DNA of 64,000 bases from a virus. The translations under genes were made by a program, and so were the position numbers. Each line of letters opens with the position of its first letter. The stretch's first letter is position 1. The notes beneath the pieces are model-generated. The model had not been told where the DNA came from and did no database searches. It saw nothing but the letters and a program-made list of their open reading frames with translations. The stretch lies in IMG/VR virus record IMGVR_UViG_3300028801_000007, positions 1-64,000 of that record; one strand, given 5' to 3'. Shown in pieces: positions 40,929 to 49,164 of the stretch.

Positions 40929-41533
40929 GCTGCCTCCATAGATGGATGGTTGCGGGACTCGGCGCGCGGCACCATTAGCCACTCGTAGTCGAATAGATAG
41001 TTGTGTGCATTGCCCTGTAGGTTGTAACGACTCCGCGATATCGACACCTTTGCGAAAGTGCGCATACCCGGTTCGATCTGGGCCGGGGGCCGGTGGACAA
41101 CGGTGCCGTCCAGTCGCAGCAACGTGTGTTCGCCGTAGGTACAGATATTCTCTGACTTGGCCTGCGCCTCCATCTGTGCCATCGATTCGTCGCAGTCGTC
41201 GCTCAATTCGAATGGCTGCACGCAGAATTCCGTAGGCGCGCGGTCGCACCAGACATAGTTAATATCGTCGGTGCCAAAACCGTCCGCATGCCAGCCGGGT
41301 CGATTAAAGCACCTGTCGCGGTCAACATGAAGGTGCTTGGCCGTTAGATAAACATGTTCGTCTGGATGCGCAAACATGCATGCGACCTCAACCATGGGAT
41401 AGAAGCACTTCAGGTTAGGCGGCAAGCGAATATCTGACCCCGGCATGCGAACCGGCATGTACTGCACGAACAACATCTCCGGCGGCTCAATAACGACTCT
41501 GCCCATAACATCCGGCGCGTTACCCGCGATCAT
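40925..41533 (-). CDS. 2OG-Fe(II) oxygenase-like protein
   Basis: The 202-residue protein has an H-x-D pair in RPGWHADGFGTDD, a distal His in GTVVHRPPAQ and an Arg ten residues later in GMRTFAKVSIS. That order fits the iron facial triad and the 2-oxoglutarate-binding Arg of this superfamily. Fold is otherwise unrecognised. It lies in the leftward early operon. A target might be nucleic acid or protein. Confidence 0.5.
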   Translation of the reverse strand: MIAGNAPDVMGRVVIEPPEMLFVQYMPVRMPGSDIRLPPNLKCFYPMVEVACMFAHPDEHVYLTAKHLHVDRDRCFNRPGWHADGFGTDDINYVWCDRAPTEFCVQPFELSDDCDESMAQMEAQAKSENICTYGEHTLLRLDGTVVHRPPAQIEPGMRTFAKVSISRSRYNLQGNAHNYLFDYEWLMVPRAESRNHPSMEAA

Positions 41534-41811
41534 GGCCGCGCCCTTTCGAACACGTACATCATCAGTTCCATCTGCACGAAAATGGCGCCACAGCCCAGAT
41601 AGCGATATTCCTGCAAGATGTCGATAGGCATCTCTGCGCCGGTCTTGAACAGGTAGAACGTGCGATCCTCAGTCGGGGCCGTCGTCTCGACAATCGCCCA
41701 CGCCCAAAGCGCTCCATCGAGGCCATCGATACGGATAATTTCCGCTCCGCATGGCAAATCAATAGTCGAGACTTCCATAAACGGAATGCGGTACTTAAAG
41801 ATTTTCTTCAT
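41530..41811 (-). CDS. DUF7352-like protein (93 aa)
   Basis: MKKIFKYRIPFMEVSTIDLP followed by GAEIIRIDGLDGALWAWAIV is the pattern of a small phage family (DUF7352 in my memory). Function unknown. Overlaps both neighbours by four bases. Confidence 0.65.
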   Translation of the reverse strand: MKKIFKYRIPFMEVSTIDLPCGAEIIRIDGLDGALWAWAIVETTAPTEDRTFYLFKTGAEMPIDILQEYRYLGCGAIFVQMELMMYVFERARP

Positions 41812-42407
41812 GCGACCTCCATCTCAGGTTGATTGATTGCCGCCTTCTTGAGCTCCCGAACCTTTGCTCGGTAAAAAGCTTTCATTTCCAATATCTCCGC
41901 CAAGGTGAGTTTCAGCGGCGGATGGTCTTTCTCCAATTCCTCGACCGCCTCCAAACCGATTCGCTTGATGAGGTTGATGCGATAAGAAATCGGCGAGCCA
42001 TGCTGGTACAGATTGCATTGCCGACATTGGAGCCAGCAATTATTTGGCATGAAGCGGGTGGCGGCACTCGACCCAACCGATCGGTAATGCCCGGCTTGCA
42101 TATCCTGGCCAAACCGGCCACACGAGATGCAAGGCTGCCCCGCGTCTCTTGCGCGCACCCAACCATTGAACGCCGCCTGCAACTCCTTCAAATGCGCGCC
42201 GCGTGTCTTCGCCTTCTCCAGCGCCTCGCGGAGTGATTTTCGCTCGGCGCGGTTCGCTCTCGCCGCCTTTTGCGCTGCGAGCTTTTTGGCCCAGGCTACG
42301 GCGCACGGAACGGAGCACGCGGACTGCATCGACCGCGCCGGGACGAAATTGCTTTTGCACACGCGACATGCGCGGGGCTTTAGGTCGCTTTTGCGAGTCA
42401 GAGGCAT
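41808..42407 (-). CDS. ninG: NinG-like recombination protein
   Basis: From ATG 42407 the 199-residue protein starts MPLTRKSDLKPRACRVCKSN, with CSVPCAVAWAKKLA, a Lys/Arg helix and CISCGRFGQDMQAGHYRSVG, then FMPNNCWLQCRQCNLY and YQHGSPISYRINLIKRIG. This is the NinG/Rap family that assists RecA-type strand invasion or Holliday junction processing. Confidence 0.92.
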   Translation of the reverse strand: MPLTRKSDLKPRACRVCKSNFVPARSMQSACSVPCAVAWAKKLAAQKAARANRAERKSLREALEKAKTRGAHLKELQAAFNGWVRARDAGQPCISCGRFGQDMQAGHYRSVGSSAATRFMPNNCWLQCRQCNLYQHGSPISYRINLIKRIGLEAVEELEKDHPPLKLTLAEILEMKAFYRAKVRELKKAAINQPEMEVA

Positions 42408-42610
42408 TTCGCGACCTCGATCCATACGGTGCGCAGAATGTACGCACTGACGAAGACAAGAAGCGTCCATTCACGCGCCCGGTCCCAACGGGTGCGCCGC
42501 AGCTCATCATGCATATCGATAACCTCGATCGCACAACGCATCAACCCATCGTCTTGATAGGTCTCGGCGATTTCGGCGATGCGCACTGCTAGGGGCTTTT
42601 TGGGGGTCAT
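42398..42610 (-). CDS. Small protein with C-terminal TM (70 aa)
   Basis: MTPKKPLAVRIAEIAETYQD is followed by a helical part and LLVFVSAYILRTVWIEVAK, a membrane segment. It overlaps NinG by 10 bases. Confidence 0.6.
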   Translation of the reverse strand: MTPKKPLAVRIAEIAETYQDDGLMRCAIEVIDMHDELRRTRWDRAREWTLLVFVSAYILRTVWIEVAKCL

Positions 42611-43077
42611 TGCGAACCTCCCGCCTTCTGCCCAAACTGCAACCACTTCGAAAATGGGATGCGGAACTTATCGTGGAAAATCTGTGCCGCTTCCGGGTTG
42701 TGGTCGAGTTCTGCGCACGATACGACACCGCAAACTGTGCGGATAATCCTAACGGCGTCTTCCTCGCACTCGCAACGGCACCATTCCCAAAACTTCGGAT
42801 CGTTGCGCCACAGGCCGGTCAGCTCCGCAAGTGCACCGCCCTTCTGTTTGTCTTCCGGTTGCTCGGGTTGCACCGGAAGTTCGTCATCACCGATCTCGAC
42901 GAGTGCCGCCATAAAGCGATGGCCAGCAGTATTTCCTTTGCGCACAGTCAGCGCGCGGAAGGCTTCGAGCTCGGCGGCGTCGGGCAGCCAGAACGTGACC
43001 TTGCAGCCGCCGTTGTGCGTCTCGCTCCAGCCCGCGAGCTGCAACTCACCTTGAAATGCTGTCTGGATTTCGCTCAT
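42607..43077 (-). CDS. Conserved phage protein with Cys pair (156 aa)
   Basis: The start MSEIQTAFQGELQLAGWSET leads to CKVTFWLPDAAELEAFRALT, then KQKGGALAELTGLWRNDPKF and WCRCECEEDAVRIIRTVCG. The pattern is that of an early phage protein often found near ninG; no function is known to me. Confidence 0.65.
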   Translation of the reverse strand: MSEIQTAFQGELQLAGWSETHNGGCKVTFWLPDAAELEAFRALTVRKGNTAGHRFMAALVEIGDDELPVQPEQPEDKQKGGALAELTGLWRNDPKFWEWCRCECEEDAVRIIRTVCGVVSCAELDHNPEAAQIFHDKFRIPFSKWLQFGQKAGGSQ

Positions 43078-43283
43078 TTCGGCTCTCCGGTAATCAACCA
43101 ACCGATGTTCGTGCCCGGCAGCGCATTGATAATCACGATCAGCGTGTCGAGACCTGGCTTGCGCTGGCCGGTCAGGATGTGAGAAAGGTTCGGTAGCGAA
43201 AATCCCGTCCGCCGCGCGAATTCGCTCAGCGAGATTTCATGATGCTGCGTGATCGCAACGCGAAGACGATTCCCGAAGCTCAT
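43074..43283 (-). CDS. XRE-type helix-turn-helix protein (69 aa)
   Basis: From ATG 43283: MSFGNRLRVAITQHHEISLS, EFARRTGFSLPNLSHILTGQ is the helix-turn-helix, and PGTNIGWLITGEPK is the typical end. Could regulate the early operon. Coupled by ATGA on both sides. Confidence 0.8.
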   Translation of the reverse strand: MSFGNRLRVAITQHHEISLSEFARRTGFSLPNLSHILTGQRKPGLDTLIVIINALPGTNIGWLITGEPK

Positions 43284-43468
43284 TCGATCACCCTGTACGC
43301 AACGATGTCGCTCGAATGGTTGGCGTGGTGCCAGTGCCAGGTCGACGCCTCGTAATCTTGGCCGAAGCTGCCGTCGCGAAACTGCACTTGGTGCTCGATG
43401 CCATCCGCAATCGGACATTCCCCGCCACTCCAAGGGATCCAGCCGTCTGTGTTTTGGGGGTTGGTCAT
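43280..43468 (-). CDS. Small Trp-rich protein (62 aa)
   Basis: MTNPQNTDGWIPWSGGECPI, then DGSFGQDYEASTWHWHH. The W-I-P-W start and the His-rich end resemble small phage proteins of unknown function. Confidence 0.6.
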   Translation of the reverse strand: MTNPQNTDGWIPWSGGECPIADGIEHQVQFRDGSFGQDYEASTWHWHHANHSSDIVAYRVIE

Positions 43469-43923
43469 TGATCGCATCCTCGCCCGACTTGCCCGGGATC
43501 ACCGGCAGCCGTGAATTTCTTCCAGTGGATAAAACCGGTCGGACAGAGGAATCCCCACTCGCGCACGCGCGGCCCAGTTACGAATAGAGTCCAGCAGTCG
43601 CCGTCAGTGAGCTCGACGCGGTGCGCCGCAGCGCCCCACCGGAATTTGACGTCGCCCGCGTTACGATCAACAAAGTCGGCCGCGCCGTCACCGAACCATT
43701 CGCGATACCGGCTACGTAGCAGCCAGCTCAGATTGAAGAGCCAAGGATGCGTATGCCGGGCCCGGTCGTCGTCGCTGCGTTTGAAGCAATGCAAGTAGAC
43801 GTTGAAGAACCGATTGCGCGGGATGATCCACCAGCGCAGCAGGTACGGATTCTCCGCACCGCCAATGATGAAATCCGGCTCCCGGCGCGTTACGCGTGCG
43901 ATCAACCGTTCAGCGGCGCTCAT
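43465..43923 (-). CDS. Cupin-like phage protein (152 aa)
   Basis: RARHTHPWLFNLSWLLRSRY and WGAAAHRVELTDGDCWTLFV contain the H-x-H and later His of a small cupin. GPRVREWGFLCPTGFIHWKK completes it. This protein is common among phages of this type; metal binding is likely but no substrate is known. Confidence 0.7.
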   Translation of the reverse strand: MSAAERLIARVTRREPDFIIGGAENPYLLRWWIIPRNRFFNVYLHCFKRSDDDRARHTHPWLFNLSWLLRSRYREWFGDGAADFVDRNAGDVKFRWGAAAHRVELTDGDCWTLFVTGPRVREWGFLCPTGFIHWKKFTAAGDPGQVGRGCDQ

Positions 43924-44252
43924 CGCGCACCCCGCCCAAGCCGCGCCAACTCCTGAAACTCCCGATTGCGGCGGTCATACCCCGTCAACTCGCCAACCTG
44001 CCAGCGATGCACTTGCGGCGCTTTTTCCTCGACCTTTTTCGGCTCAGTTCCCGCCACGTAATATCGCGTCGAAATCTTGTAGCCGTCGCCGATCTTCACG
44101 CCGACGATCTGCTTTGTCTGCATGGCTGCCGTGAGCGTCGGTGTAACGCCCTTGGCGTTTGTGCCGAAAAGCTTCCCGAGCTCGGTCGTCGTGTACGACT
44201 TGCCGCGCGTCATACGCTCGACTAGGCTGCCTGCGGATAGATCAGCGTTCAT
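43920..44252 (-). CDS. Winged-helix-like protein (110 aa)
   Basis: MNADLSAGSLVERMTRGKSY followed by TTTELGKLFGTNAKGVTPTL, TAAMQTKQIVGVKIGDGYK has the pattern of a helix-turn-helix with a wing. Probably a DNA-binding early protein. Confidence 0.6.
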   Translation of the reverse strand: MNADLSAGSLVERMTRGKSYTTTELGKLFGTNAKGVTPTLTAAMQTKQIVGVKIGDGYKISTRYYVAGTEPKKVEEKAPQVHRWQVGELTGYDRRNREFQELARLGRGAR

Positions 44253-44740
44253 GCTGCGACTCCCATCGTGAGTTGGTTGACCAGGGCGGCAAATCGATGC
44301 GACGGCTCAATCACTGGACGACGCGAGATCGCTCGGACCGGGACATACTTCACGTCAGCCAAGTGCCCAAGCGCCCAAAGAGCGGCCGGTTTGCGTGCGG
44401 TAACGCGCCAGCCCTTCACATACACGCCGTGGCCGTGGTGCAAGTCGATCAGGCGTGTGCAAGTTGCCTTCGCGCATCCGGTCTCCGCCACTAGGTCGTA
44501 AATCGACATGCCGGGCTTAGCCGTTAAAGCACGGTGTATCGCAGTCCAAGACTTGCACTCGCGATATGGCACGAACCAAGAAGGTCTACTCACCCCAAGT
44601 TTCTCGCGATGCTTCCTGATTGCATCGAGCGAATGGCGCGGGATCTTTGCGGCGATGTCGATCATCTGGTCGCCGGCTTCCCACCGCTCGCGCAGTATTT
44701 TTTCTTCGCTGACCAACCAAGGTAGCTGCGGCTTAATCAT
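44249..44740 (-). CDS. DNA-binding protein with two HTH segments (163 aa)
   Basis: From ATG 44740: MIKPQLPWLVSEEKILRERW is a Myb-like helix start (EAGDQMIDIAAKIPRHSLDA), and SIYDLVAETGCAKATCTRLI is a second helix-turn-helix. It is probably a DNA-binding regulator of the phage. Overlaps its neighbours. Confidence 0.65.
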   Translation of the reverse strand: MIKPQLPWLVSEEKILRERWEAGDQMIDIAAKIPRHSLDAIRKHREKLGVSRPSWFVPYRECKSWTAIHRALTAKPGMSIYDLVAETGCAKATCTRLIDLHHGHGVYVKGWRVTARKPAALWALGHLADVKYVPVRAISRRPVIEPSHRFAALVNQLTMGVAA

Positions 44741-44933
44741 GATTTGCTCCCTTTGCAGGATCGGATGCGAGGCCGCGCCAATAGCGGTTTTGCAAAGTGC
44801 AGTCGAAGCTATTTCCGGCATTTCTCCAGGCGGAGCCGTTCCAATACCAATTAAGGTCACTCCATTTGCATTCGTATAGCCCGATCCTGGCCGGCTTGAT
44901 CTCCGGCGGGAACCACCCCGTCAACTTACCCAT
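44733..44933 (-). CDS. Tandem paralogue 1 (66 aa)
   Basis: MGKLTGWFPPEIKPARIGLY, WYWNGSAWRNAG and RYWRGLASDPAKG align with the neighbour at 44926-45153. Small Trp-rich fold, function unknown. Confidence 0.65.
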   Translation of the reverse strand: MGKLTGWFPPEIKPARIGLYECKWSDLNWYWNGSAWRNAGNSFDCTLQNRYWRGLASDPAKGANHD

Positions 44934-45153
44934 GATTCACCTCCGGCTTAGTCGCCAGCCCGCGCCAGCGTTTGTTTTGCGAGCCAATACCCTCACTTCC
45001 GGCGGCTATAGCCTTGGAAAGGTACTGATACCTCCAATGCACTCCGTCCCAGCGCGAATAACCGAGATCACCGCGACCGGCAGCGAACTCGGTTTGGTAG
45101 ACGCCAGAATGAACTGGCTTGATGTCCGGCGGGAACCAATCGGTCATTTCCAT
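44926..45153 (-). CDS. Tandem paralogue 2 (75 aa)
   Basis: I prefer ATG 45153 because AAAGGAG is 6 bases upstream; ATG 45198 overlaps the dnaB stop and is the alternative. MEMTDWFPPDIKPVHSGVYQ, RWDGVHWRYQY and KRWRGLATKPEVNHG match the previous gene. The pair arose by local duplication. Confidence 0.65.
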   Translation of the reverse strand: MEMTDWFPPDIKPVHSGVYQTEFAAGRGDLGYSRWDGVHWRYQYLSKAIAAGSEGIGSQNKRWRGLATKPEVNHG

Positions 45154-45194
45154 TGCGTCTCCTTTGACGGTTTGATTGGGGGTGGGGTTGGTGG

Positions 45195-46562
45195 TCATGC
45201 CTTGAACCCTCCGCGAGACTGTTTTTGCTGCGGCGCTTCAGGCCAGTAACCGACGTGATCACCGAAGCGCACGAACTCGCCGGCATAAGTCAGGCCAACA
45301 TCGGTTGTTCGGCCATGCCGGAATTTGGCGATGCGCAGTTTGGCAAATCCTCGGAACTGGTCGCCGCACTCGGGGTTAGCAATTTCCTCGCGGTGCAAGA
45401 ACATCACCACATCGGCATCCTGCTCGATCGCGCCTGAGTCGCGAAGGTCGGATAGCTTCGGCAGGCCCGGGCGATCCTCGGCTTTGCGGTTGAGCTGGGC
45501 CAGCACCAGGATGGCGATACCCAGCTCTTTGGCGAGCGTCTTGAGCCCGCGTGAAATGCCTTCGATCTCGGTATTCCGATTCGCACCGTCGCCGGACATA
45601 AGTTGGATGTAGTCGATCACCAGCAAGTCAAGCCCGCTCTTGCGTTTGACGAGGCGCGCCTTGGATCGCACATCCAACAGGCGTAGGCCCGATTGGTCAT
45701 CAATAAACAGATTCAGGTCTTTGATGGAGCCGCACGCCTTGGTGACGCGCTCCCAAAACTCGGTGTCGCCCTCTGGGGCTTGCATTACCTTGTCGAGTGC
45801 AACTTTGCCGAGCGATGCGATGTTGCGATCGTGCAACTCAGATTCCGGCATTTCCATCGACAGGAATAGTGAACTGTGATCGATCGCCACGTGGTCGGCA
45901 ATGTTCAGCGCGAGGGCCGTTTTACCCATCGCTGGCCGAGCTGCCAGCACGACCACCCAGCCAGGACGCAGGCCGCCGTTCAATGCTTTGTCGAGATTTT
46001 CCAAGCCGGTAGAGATGAGGCGCTCCGACCGGTTAGACCGGCGTTCGAGCAAATTCAGGTGCTCGGACAGACCGACCGACGCGCGGCGGGGTTCGGATTT
46101 TGTCTTGACCTGTGTGAGCGCTTCGATTTTTGCCGCGGCACGGTCCACAAGGTCTTCGGCCGAATCAGCCGAGGAGCCGACCGAATCCTCAATCTCAGAA
46201 GCCGCTGTGAGCAGCCAGCGCTTCTGCGCCCTATCAATCACGATCGATGCATAACGTGCGATATTTGCCGAACTCGGCGTGTTGTGCGCCAAGCTGTGCA
46301 GGTATTGCAAGCCGCCCATATCATCGGCTTTGCCCTTGGCCGCCAAGCGCTCAAGCAGCGTGATCGGATCGGCACCAATGCCACCGACGATCATTTCAAG
46401 CAGCTCGGCAAAAATGGTGCGGTGATCGAAGCGGAAAAAATGATCCGCTTTCAGGTCGCCGATACGGTCGATCGAATCGTTGTCCATCAGCAGTGCCCCG
46501 AGTACCGATTGCTCGGCTTCGGCGCTGTGCGGTACGGTGCGTAGGTTGTCTCTTGCGCTCAT
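45195..46562 (-). CDS. dnaB: Replicative helicase, DnaB family
   Basis: This 455-residue helicase has the DnaB N-terminal domain (VPHSAEAEQSVLGALLMDND), Walker A VVLAARPAMGKTALALNIAD, Walker B LDLLVIDYIQLMSG, and QLNRKAEDRPGLPKLSDLRD with the Arg finger region. It unwinds the fork with the O-like initiator encoded just upstream; the two frames overlap by 4 bases. Confidence 0.95.
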   Translation of the reverse strand: MSARDNLRTVPHSAEAEQSVLGALLMDNDSIDRIGDLKADHFFRFDHRTIFAELLEMIVGGIGADPITLLERLAAKGKADDMGGLQYLHSLAHNTPSSANIARYASIVIDRAQKRWLLTAASEIEDSVGSSADSAEDLVDRAAAKIEALTQVKTKSEPRRASVGLSEHLNLLERRSNRSERLISTGLENLDKALNGGLRPGWVVVLAARPAMGKTALALNIADHVAIDHSSLFLSMEMPESELHDRNIASLGKVALDKVMQAPEGDTEFWERVTKACGSIKDLNLFIDDQSGLRLLDVRSKARLVKRKSGLDLLVIDYIQLMSGDGANRNTEIEGISRGLKTLAKELGIAILVLAQLNRKAEDRPGLPKLSDLRDSGAIEQDADVVMFLHREEIANPECGDQFRGFAKLRIAKFRHGRTTDVGLTYAGEFVRFGDHVGYWPEAPQQKQSRGGFKA

Positions 46563-47392
46563 GCTGCGTCCTGATGTTCACGTTGCACCTGAATTCCTCG
46601 GGTGGTGAGGGAAAAGCCATCGTCTTTTTCAAACCAAAGGCGATACCAGTTTTCGCGGACAGCATTGCGAAAGTGAGCGCGCCAGTCTTTTTGCTTCTTT
46701 CCGCCCTCGATGCTTTTTCGCCTGAACTCAAGCCATGCATACCGAACAAAACTCATCGGAAGTTTTTGCTTTTCGGCATAGTCGAAGATCGGATCGTCTT
46801 CACGAACCAAGTCCTCGCCAGCCGCTTTGCAGGAAGCAACCCAGTCGACAAATAAAGCCTCGGTCCGAGCGACGCGAACTTTCTTTTGAGTTTCTTTTGA
46901 AAGGTTTTCTTTTGTGTGTCCTAAGTTGGGACTACCGACCTGTCCTAAGTTGGGACTATCTTTGTCCTGATCTGGGACTAGTCCCGATTTAGGACTACTC
47001 AACTCCTTGGGTAAAACGACAGGGTCAACACTATCCTTGGTAGTACCGATTCGGGACAGGGTGTCCTTTTTTGGGACTACCTTTGCCCAGCTTTTATGGT
47101 TTTTGTTGATACCGAGTGTGAGTCCGAATATCCCTGGCGCACGGGTGAGCACATTCAATGCAACAAGCTGCCCAATCACCTCGGTAACGTGATTGCGACC
47201 CGTGTTGCAGATCTGCCCTATTTGTGCCGCTGACATGTCGTCCTCTTTTTTTCCATACCCGTACGTCTTGCGAAGCACGGTCAACAAAACCAAAATCTGT
47301 CGTTGCGTGAATCCATAACCCAAAACCGCCTCGAAAAGCTCGTTAGCGATCCGGGTATATCCGTCTTCGAGTTGCGGGGAAGCATCTTGCAC
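46559..47392 (-). CDS. Replication initiator, lambda O-like
   Basis: The 277-residue protein has the N-terminal winged-helix of phage O proteins (LEDGYTRIANELFEAVLGYG, QILVLLTVLRKTYGYGKKED, then MSAAQIGQICNTGRNHV). Its middle is low complexity with repeats of SPNLG and variants that are coded by the DNA iterons at 46918-47079. The C-terminal half is helical and probably contacts DnaB, whose gene follows. This is the lambda O-P layout with a helicase in place of P. Confidence 0.88.
   Translation of the reverse strand: MQDASPQLEDGYTRIANELFEAVLGYGFTQRQILVLLTVLRKTYGYGKKEDDMSAAQIGQICNTGRNHVTEVIGQLVALNVLTRAPGIFGLTLGINKNHKSWAKVVPKKDTLSRIGTTKDSVDPVVLPKELSSPKSGLVPDQDKDSPNLGQVGSPNLGHTKENLSKETQKKVRVARTEALFVDWVASCKAAGEDLVREDDPIFDYAEKQKLPMSFVRYAWLEFRRKSIEGGKKQKDWRAHFRNAVRENWYRLWFEKDDGFSLTTRGIQVQREHQDAA
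46918..47079. repeat. Iterons, candidate replication origin
   Basis: Five 17-bp elements of the form GTCC-N9-GGGACTA or its near variants occur at 46918, 46942, 46964, 46981 and 47063; a degenerate one in inverted sense is near 47042. Each has GTCC...GGAC dyad symmetry, like lambda O-binding iterons. They are inside the O-like gene, as in lambda ori. An O dimer at each site would open the adjacent DNA. Confidence 0.85.
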
Positions 47393-47405
47393 GGCGCGCC
47401 TTGGC

Positions 47406-47567
47406 TCATTTGCTCTTGATCATACGAATCAGCGCTTGGCAAAGAAGATGCGCTTGCTGCCGTTTAGCTTTTTTGTCGCGGAGCCGCCCGATGTTCTCGG
47501 CCATGCGATCAAGATTGGCGTCTTCAAGAGAGCGCTGTTTAAAAAGGTCTGGCGTACGATCGTTCAT
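47406..47567 (-). CDS. Small basic protein (53 aa)
   Basis: From ATG 47567: MNDRTPDLFKQRSLEDANLD, RMAENIGRLRDKKAKRQQAH. Helical and basic. Its start overlaps the methyltransferase stop (ATGA). Confidence 0.6.
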   Translation of the reverse strand: MNDRTPDLFKQRSLEDANLDRMAENIGRLRDKKAKRQQAHLLCQALIRMIKSK

Positions 47568-49000
47568 GCGATCTCCAATGCAAGGCCGGGCTGGCGCAAT
47601 CTGTCGCGCTGCAGCGGCTCGTAAGCAGAATTCAGCTCGCAACCAATCCAGTGGCGCCCGAGCCGTTGCGCAACTGATCCGGTAGTGCCGCTGCCAAAGA
47701 AGGGGTCAAATACGATGTCGCCGGGCCGACTGCCGGCCATTACGCACGGCTCGACCAGGGTTTCTGGGAATGTGGCGAAGTGCGCCGCAGCGTATGCTTG
47801 AGTAGGTATCGTCCAGACACTGCGCTTATTGCGTGTCAGCACGTCCCAATCGCTTTCCACTCGGTCGGGCCGATGTGTGCCGACAGATTGGCCGGGAATA
47901 GCGGAAGCTCGCTTGCTATTATCGCGCTTGAAACTATCGCGCTTGCTGCGGCCGCGCTGTTGGATCCGCTCGGGGCTATCAAATCCATGCCCAAAGCCGA
48001 CGCCCGATGGTGTCGCGCCGAATGATGCTGGCTCTCTAATAGCCTCAAAATTGGAGAAGTACTGTTCCCGCTTGCTCAGGAAGAACAAGTACTCGTGCGA
48101 CTTCGTGCAGCGGTCCTTGATGGACTCCGGCATCGGGTTTTTTTTCGCCCATACGATGTCTTGCCGCAGGTAGAAACCGGGCTCAAAAAGAGTGGGCGGC
48201 GCAGGGTAGTCCACATCTGTCGCAATGCCGTTGTGCAAGTCCATCATGGCTTGATGCGCAGTCGCCCCAGCCTCTCCGCTTGACGGGCAGTTATAGATGA
48301 GCCGAGCTTGCTGGCGCTTCCCAACCAGATGCGGATAGACCTCGCGAGCCAGAATCTTCACCTCGTTCGGGGCGAGCCTCCACCGATAAATGGTCTGCTT
48401 GCGCCGATTGTTTTGCGCGGGGCTTTGTGTGGTCATGGTGCCGAACCCTGCAATCTCCTGAACGCGATCGATGATCGCTTTCTGTGTGTTGCATATCTCC
48501 AACCCAACCCCGTAGGTGTCAACCTTGCGAACATAGTTCGCTTCCGTGCCATCGGCGCGGGTGAACCGAGAATGTGCGCTGGATCCAGCCTTTCGCTTGT
48601 GAATGAAAAAGCAGCCTTCCCCGTCGATCATCGCGCCCAACCACGCGCGGTCGGCTTCCCTCTTGATCTTGCCGGCGTAGTAGGGCTCCTGCAGGGCAAT
48701 CGCGAGCCGGTGAGGCTGAACCGCCAACTGCTTGTTTTCCAAATACGAATCGCCCATGTTGACCCACATCGTTCCGTCGTCGGCGAGCACTTCGCGACAG
48801 AGCCTGAAAACCTCGACCATGCCGGCGATGAACTCGCGCAACGTCGGCTCCATGCCGATCTGCCCGTCAACGCCGTAATCCCGAAGGCCCCAATACGGCG
48901 GCGACGTAACGATCGTTTGCACCTTCACGCCATCAGCGATCATGCGGCGCATCGTGTCGCGGCAATCGCCGAAGTGACATTTGTCGAGCCAATCGCTCAT
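47564..49000 (-). CDS. N4/N6-type DNA methyltransferase with LAGLIDADG-like insert
   Basis: The 478-residue protein has the beta-class order: motif IV TSPPYWGLRDYG (residues 32-43) first and motif I FDPFFGSGTTG (431-441) last, with GFYLRQDIVWAKKNPMPES between. Residues about 105-273 are an extra segment with AWLGAMIDGEGCFFIHK, a single LAGLIDADG-type motif, then about 130 residues before the methyltransferase resumes. It adds methyl groups to cytosine or adenine of phage DNA, probably against restriction. No intein splice blocks are visible. It may be active as a fusion, or have lost function. Confidence 0.88.
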   Translation of the reverse strand: MSDWLDKCHFGDCRDTMRRMIADGVKVQTIVTSPPYWGLRDYGVDGQIGMEPTLREFIAGMVEVFRLCREVLADDGTMWVNMGDSYLENKQLAVQPHRLAIALQEPYYAGKIKREADRAWLGAMIDGEGCFFIHKRKAGSSAHSRFTRADGTEANYVRKVDTYGVGLEICNTQKAIIDRVQEIAGFGTMTTQSPAQNNRRKQTIYRWRLAPNEVKILAREVYPHLVGKRQQARLIYNCPSSGEAGATAHQAMMDLHNGIATDVDYPAPPTLFEPGFYLRQDIVWAKKNPMPESIKDRCTKSHEYLFFLSKREQYFSNFEAIREPASFGATPSGVGFGHGFDSPERIQQRGRSKRDSFKRDNSKRASAIPGQSVGTHRPDRVESDWDVLTRNKRSVWTIPTQAYAAAHFATFPETLVEPCVMAGSRPGDIVFDPFFGSGTTGSVAQRLGRHWIGCELNSAYEPLQRDRLRQPGLALEIA

Positions 49001-49164
49001 GAATCCATCCCTTTCGACGCAACAATAAGTAACGCGCTCATCAGCGTTTTATCAACAGCCGCGGCGAGCGCGACCTCTTGCCGAACGTCATCCGGCGACC
49101 GACCCGGCTTGGCCGCGCGCGCGAAAGCTTCAGCGCAAATGCGCTTGGCCTCGGCATAGTTCAT
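48997..49164 (-). CDS. Small protein (55 aa)
   Basis: From ATG 49164: MNYAEAKRICAEAFARAAKP, GRSPDDVRQEVALAAAVDKT. Helical. Coupled to the methyltransferase by ATGA. Confidence 0.6.
   Translation of the reverse strand: MNYAEAKRICAEAFARAAKPGRSPDDVRQEVALAAAVDKTLMSALLIVASKGMDS

Noticed and set aside
45876-46544. 222-residue plus-strand frame
   Set aside because: Antisense to DnaB with perfect Walker motifs.
46918-47079. CRISPR array
   Set aside because: The repeats are 17-bp dyads with irregular spacing of 0-66 bases and lie within a coding gene; no cas genes.
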